Of a stretch of DNA of 64,000 nucleotides, positions 60,925 through 64,000 are shown one piece after another (positions within the stretch are counted from its first letter, which is position 1; each line of letters starts with the position of its first letter). Under the pieces are notes generated by a model. That model was not told the DNA's origin, searched no databases, and worked only from the letters and a program-made list of their open reading frames with translations. The DNA lies in the NCBI GenBank assembly GCA_963575745.1, contig CAUYUJ010005047.1, forward strand, positions 1-64,000. The letters run 5' to 3'. The translations under genes and the position numbers were made by a program. Origin of the DNA: Prorocentrum cordatum (lineage: Eukaryota > Sar > Dinophyceae > Prorocentrales > Prorocentraceae).

Positions 60925-62735
60925 CTCGCAGAGCGTGGCAGGCGCTGCATTTTCTCGGCACCACTGGGGGCCCAGGGCGTTGCAGGCGTGGCACTTCCTC
61001 AACACCACAGGGGCGGAGCTGTGGGTGGGGACGCTATCCGTTTCGGGCTCGCAAAGCGTGGCAGGCGTGGCACTTCCTCGACACCACAGGGGGGGAGCTG
61101 TGGGTGGGGACGCTATCCGTTTCGGGCTCGCAAAGCGTGGCAGGCGTGGCACTTCCTCGACACCACAGGGGGGGAGCTGTGGGTGGGGACGCTATCCGTT
61201 TCGGGCTCGCAAAGCGTGGCAGGCGTGGCACTTCCTCGACACCACAGGGGGGAGCTGTGGGTGGGGACGCTATCCGTTTCGGGCTCGCAAAGCGTGGCAG
61301 GCGTGGCACTTCCTCGACACCACAGGGGGGGAGCTGTGGGTGGGGACGCTATCCGTTTCGGGCTCGCAAAGCGTGGCAGGCGTGGCACTTCCTCGACACC
61401 ACAGGGGGGGAGCTGTGGGTGGGGACGCTATCCGTTTCGGGCTCGCAAAGCGTGGCAGGCGTGGCACTTCCTCGACACCACAGGGGGGGAGCTGTGGGTG
61501 GGGACGCTATCCGTTTCGGGCTCGCAAAGCGTGGCAGGCGTGGCACTTCCTCGACACCACAGGGGGGGGAGCTGTGGGTGGGGACGCTATCCGTTTCGGG
61601 CTCGCAAAGCGTGGCAGGCGTGGCACTTCCTCGTGTGGGTGGGGACGCTATCCGTTTGGCGCGCAAAAGCGTGGCAGGCGTGGCACTTCCTCGACACCAC
61701 AGGGGGGGAGCTGTGGGTGCGTGGCAGGCGTGGCACTGTGGGTGGGGACGCTATCCGTTTCGGGCTCGCAAAGCGTGGCAGGCGTGGCACTTCCTCGACA
61801 CCACAGGGGGGGAGCTGTGGGTGGGACGCTATCCGTTTCGGGCTCGCAAAGCGTGGCAGGCGTGGCACTTCCTCGACACCACAGGGGGGAGCTGTGGGTG
61901 GGGACGCTATCCGTTTCGGGCTCGCAAAGCGTGGCAGGCGTGGCACTTCCTCGACACCACAGGGGGGAGCTGTGGGTGGGGACGCTATCCGTTTCGGGCT
62001 CGCAAAGCGTGGCAGGCGTGGCACTTCCTCGACACCACAGGGGGGGAGCTGTGGGTGGGGACGCTATCCGTTTCGGGCTCGCAAAGCGTGGCAGGCGTGG
62101 CACTTCCTCGACACCACAGGGGGGGGAGCTGTGGGTGGGGACGCTATCCGTTTCGGGCTCGCAAAGCGTGGCAGGCGTGGCACTTCCTCGGCACCACAGG
62201 GATTGCGCTGTGGGTGGTACATATCTTTATCCGTGACGGGCTCGCAAAGCGTGGCAGGCGTGGTATCTCGTCGACACCACAGGGGGTGCGCTGGGGATGG
62301 TCTCCTTATCCGCTGCGAGCTCGCAAAGCGTGGCAGGCGTGGCACTTCCTCGACACCACAGGGGATGCGCTGGGGTTGGTCTCCCTATCCGTTGACGGGC
62401 TCGCAAAACGTGGCAGGCGTTGAACTTCATCGACACCACAGGGGGTGCGCTGGGGGTGGTATCTTGATCCGTTGTGGGCTCGCAAAGCGTGGCAGGCGTG
62501 GCACTTCCTCGACACCACAGGGGGGGGTGCGCTGGGGTTGGTCTCCCTATCCGTTGCGGGCTCGCAAAGCGTGGCAGGCGTGGCACTTCCTCGACACCAC
62601 AGGGAGTGCGCTGGGGGTGGTATCCCTATCCGTTTCGGGCTCGCAAAGCGTGGCAGGCGTGGCATTTCCTCGACACGACAGGGGGTGCGCTGGGGGTGGT
62701 CTCCCTATCCGTTGCGGGCTCGCAAAGCGTGGCAA
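60925..62735 (+). repeat. ~79-bp satellite, about 22 units in two subfamilies
   Basis: The unit runs CTCGCAAAGCGTGGCAGGCG, TGGCACTTCCTCGACACCAC, AGGGGGGGAGCTGTGGGTGG, GGACGCTATCCGTTTCGGG. Units to ~62190 are almost identical; from ~62190 on they carry GTGCGCTGGGGGTGGT and CCCTATCCGTTGCGGG and are more diverged. One truncated unit and one inserted partial unit lie at 61630-61740. All three plus frames are open in most units, so the 400-700-codon ORFs here are artefacts. Confidence 0.95.
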
Positions 62736-63865
62736 GCAATATGGCGTTGGATGACACATAGGGAAACATTCGCGACGAGGGTTCAGAACGCAGGATTGCA
62801 CATATATTAAAGACATAAGCAAGCACATCAGATTTACATGAAGTATGTGGGGTTCTTCGGTAGCGTAATTATTTGTGTGTCCTGGGGACCCTTCATACTT
62901 TCGTTCATGCCGAACCCTCGGGGCTCAAGGGGCGGTAGTCAATGCAAACGGGGGTCAGCCAGGGCGCCAGATCCTGCAGGATCCTGCAGGTCCAGGGCTG
63001 CACTGGCCCAGGCTTGCGCGCAGGATCATGCAGGAACTTGCAGGATCCTGCAAAGCCCGACTGACTCGAGCTTGCATTCACCCGAAACAGTAGATACCCG
63101 ACATGTTGGTCTCGAGCAATCTCGGCCATGGGCCTACCACGCATACTACAGTGAATGGCATCGCTGCTCCCTAGACCTCCAACGTATTGAAAGAAGAGTA
63201 CGGAGGTCTTGCGAGCGTTCGGCCTCTGGAGGCCATTCACCATGCGCTGGGCCGGTTTCGTCCCCCCCGAATTAGGTCACCCTACACCACCACCCGCCCG
63301 ATCATAATGAAGACGCGGCCATGGGGAAATCGCCAGGAGTTCCCGAGACCTCCTGTCGAAACAGTAATTCATCATGTGTTTGTTTTGTGTCGCAGGGTGC
63401 AGCCAAATTTCCCAGTTACGCTTTGCCTGAGGGGTTGTCTTAGCTTCTTGGTTCCTTGTTCTTAGTTCCTTGAATTCTTGGTTCCTTGGTCATGGATGGT
63501 TCTTTGCTTGCTTGCTTGGCTCCTTGGTTCCTTGTTACTTGTTCCTTGGCTACTTGGTCTTGGTCCCTTGATCATTTGGTTTGTCTCCACTGCTACATCG
63601 CCACGCAACGCCGAGCAATGCAAAGCAAGGCCAAGCAACATGCCAATGCCAGTCAGTACGCCAGGCAATGCCACGCAATGCACCCGTGGAATCAAAGGTT
63701 TTGCCTACTTGCGTCAGGTGTTTGGTTCGGGGATAGGGTCCACAGCGGCTTCGGCATGGAATCGATGCTCCTCAGTCATATCCGTGTGCCTGCCCTGTAG
63801 TTCCTCCTGCACCTGGGCGCGAGTGAGGCTCCAGAGGGGCGTCGATCCTTCCCCGGCGGTCCCCC
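62736..63865. other. Spacer with TGCAGG repeat and CTTGGTTCC repeat
   Basis: 62920-63070 is a copy of the TGCAGG family. 63440-63580 is a degenerate CTTGGTTCCTTG repeat, then 63600-63680 GCAATGCCAAGCAA-type words. No gene. Confidence 0.6.
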
Positions 63866-64000
63866 ATGAACATAGATGTGGCTGCCCCCGGAGCGCACAT
63901 CGCGTGCCGTGTTGCGGAGCTGTCGTCTCTCGTGCGCCTGCCTTCTGGGGGCACTGGAGGAGGTGCGCCTGCTGGCCTGGGAAGGGGGGGCACGGCCATG
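63866..64000 (+). CDS. Possible partial reading frame at the window edge
   Basis: ATG at 63866, open to the window end: MNIDVAAPGAHIACRVAEL then SSLVRLPSGGTGGG. Composition is protein-like in the first 30 codons, then Gly/Ala-rich. No family is seen; it needs the sequence beyond the window. Confidence 0.2.
   Translation, partial: MNIDVAAPGAHIACRVAELSSLVRLPSGGTGGGAPAGLGRGGTAM

Noticed and set aside
60925-62735. CRISPR array
   Set aside because: Units are head-to-tail satellite copies without variable spacers, in a eukaryotic setting.
60598-62754. 718-codon and other long plus-strand ORFs
   Set aside because: They are the 79-bp satellite read through in rotating frames; no start context, domain or codon bias.

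Overview
The window looks like nuclear DNA of a dinoflagellate. The strongest signs are a genomically encoded relic of the trans-spliced leader (54426-54446, minus strand, 20 of 21 bases) just upstream of an open reading frame, high GC, very sparse coding, a dinoflagellate-style LINE, and several probable AG|GC or AG|GT splice sites. The repeat style resembles what I know of Prorocentrum and Symbiodiniaceae genomes, but the species cannot be fixed from sequence alone. Nothing prokaryotic (operons, Shine-Dalgarno sites, CRISPR) is present.

Only a small part of the 64 kb is convincingly coding. On the plus strand there is one long exon of a GT-B glycosyltransferase (about 31.6-32.9 kb) and one short coiled-coil exon (22.5 kb). 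On the minus strand, from about 54.4 kb down to 43.3 kb, features run in one direction: the spliced-leader-tagged first exon (54.3 kb), a membrane-protein-like exon set (53.2-52.7 kb), a further exon set (52.3-50.8 kb), and an almost 7 kb LINE with two uninterrupted reading frames: ORF1 (zinc finger plus coiled coil) and ORF2 (endonuclease, reverse transcriptase, zinc knuckle, RNase H-like domain).

The rest is repeats. 0-5 kb: GGA/GAT microsatellites and a ~87-bp tandem repeat. 6.3-7.1, 14.3-15.8, 16.9-17.1, 18.6-19.3, 26.3-26.9, 29.4-29.9, 30.7-31.4 and 34.3-34.7 kb: a large dispersed family built of degenerate CTTGGGG-type units with conserved cores. 8.5-9.2 and 28.0-28.8 kb: two copies, in opposite orientation, of a ~0.7-kb retroposon ending in (CAA)n. 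15.9-16.8 kb: TTAGC and CATAG pentanucleotide arrays. 60.7-62.7 kb: a CAGCA array followed by a ~79-bp satellite. Scattered throughout are at least nine families of short (150-210 bp) terminal-inverted-repeat elements (MITE-like), some nested in one another.

Two observations deserve most attention. First, a Tc1/mariner-like MITE family (TA|CAGTCGGGGC ends) has one copy at 51.9-52.1 kb that fits exactly as a phase-0 intron joining two open exons, so this family may be an introner. Second, six inserts in the window, both MITEs and GGA arrays, are flanked by direct repeats of 28-58 bp (four of them 40-43 bp), far longer than normal target-site duplications. All of this is by-eye reading; splice sites, family names and element ends are inferences unless stated as seen.
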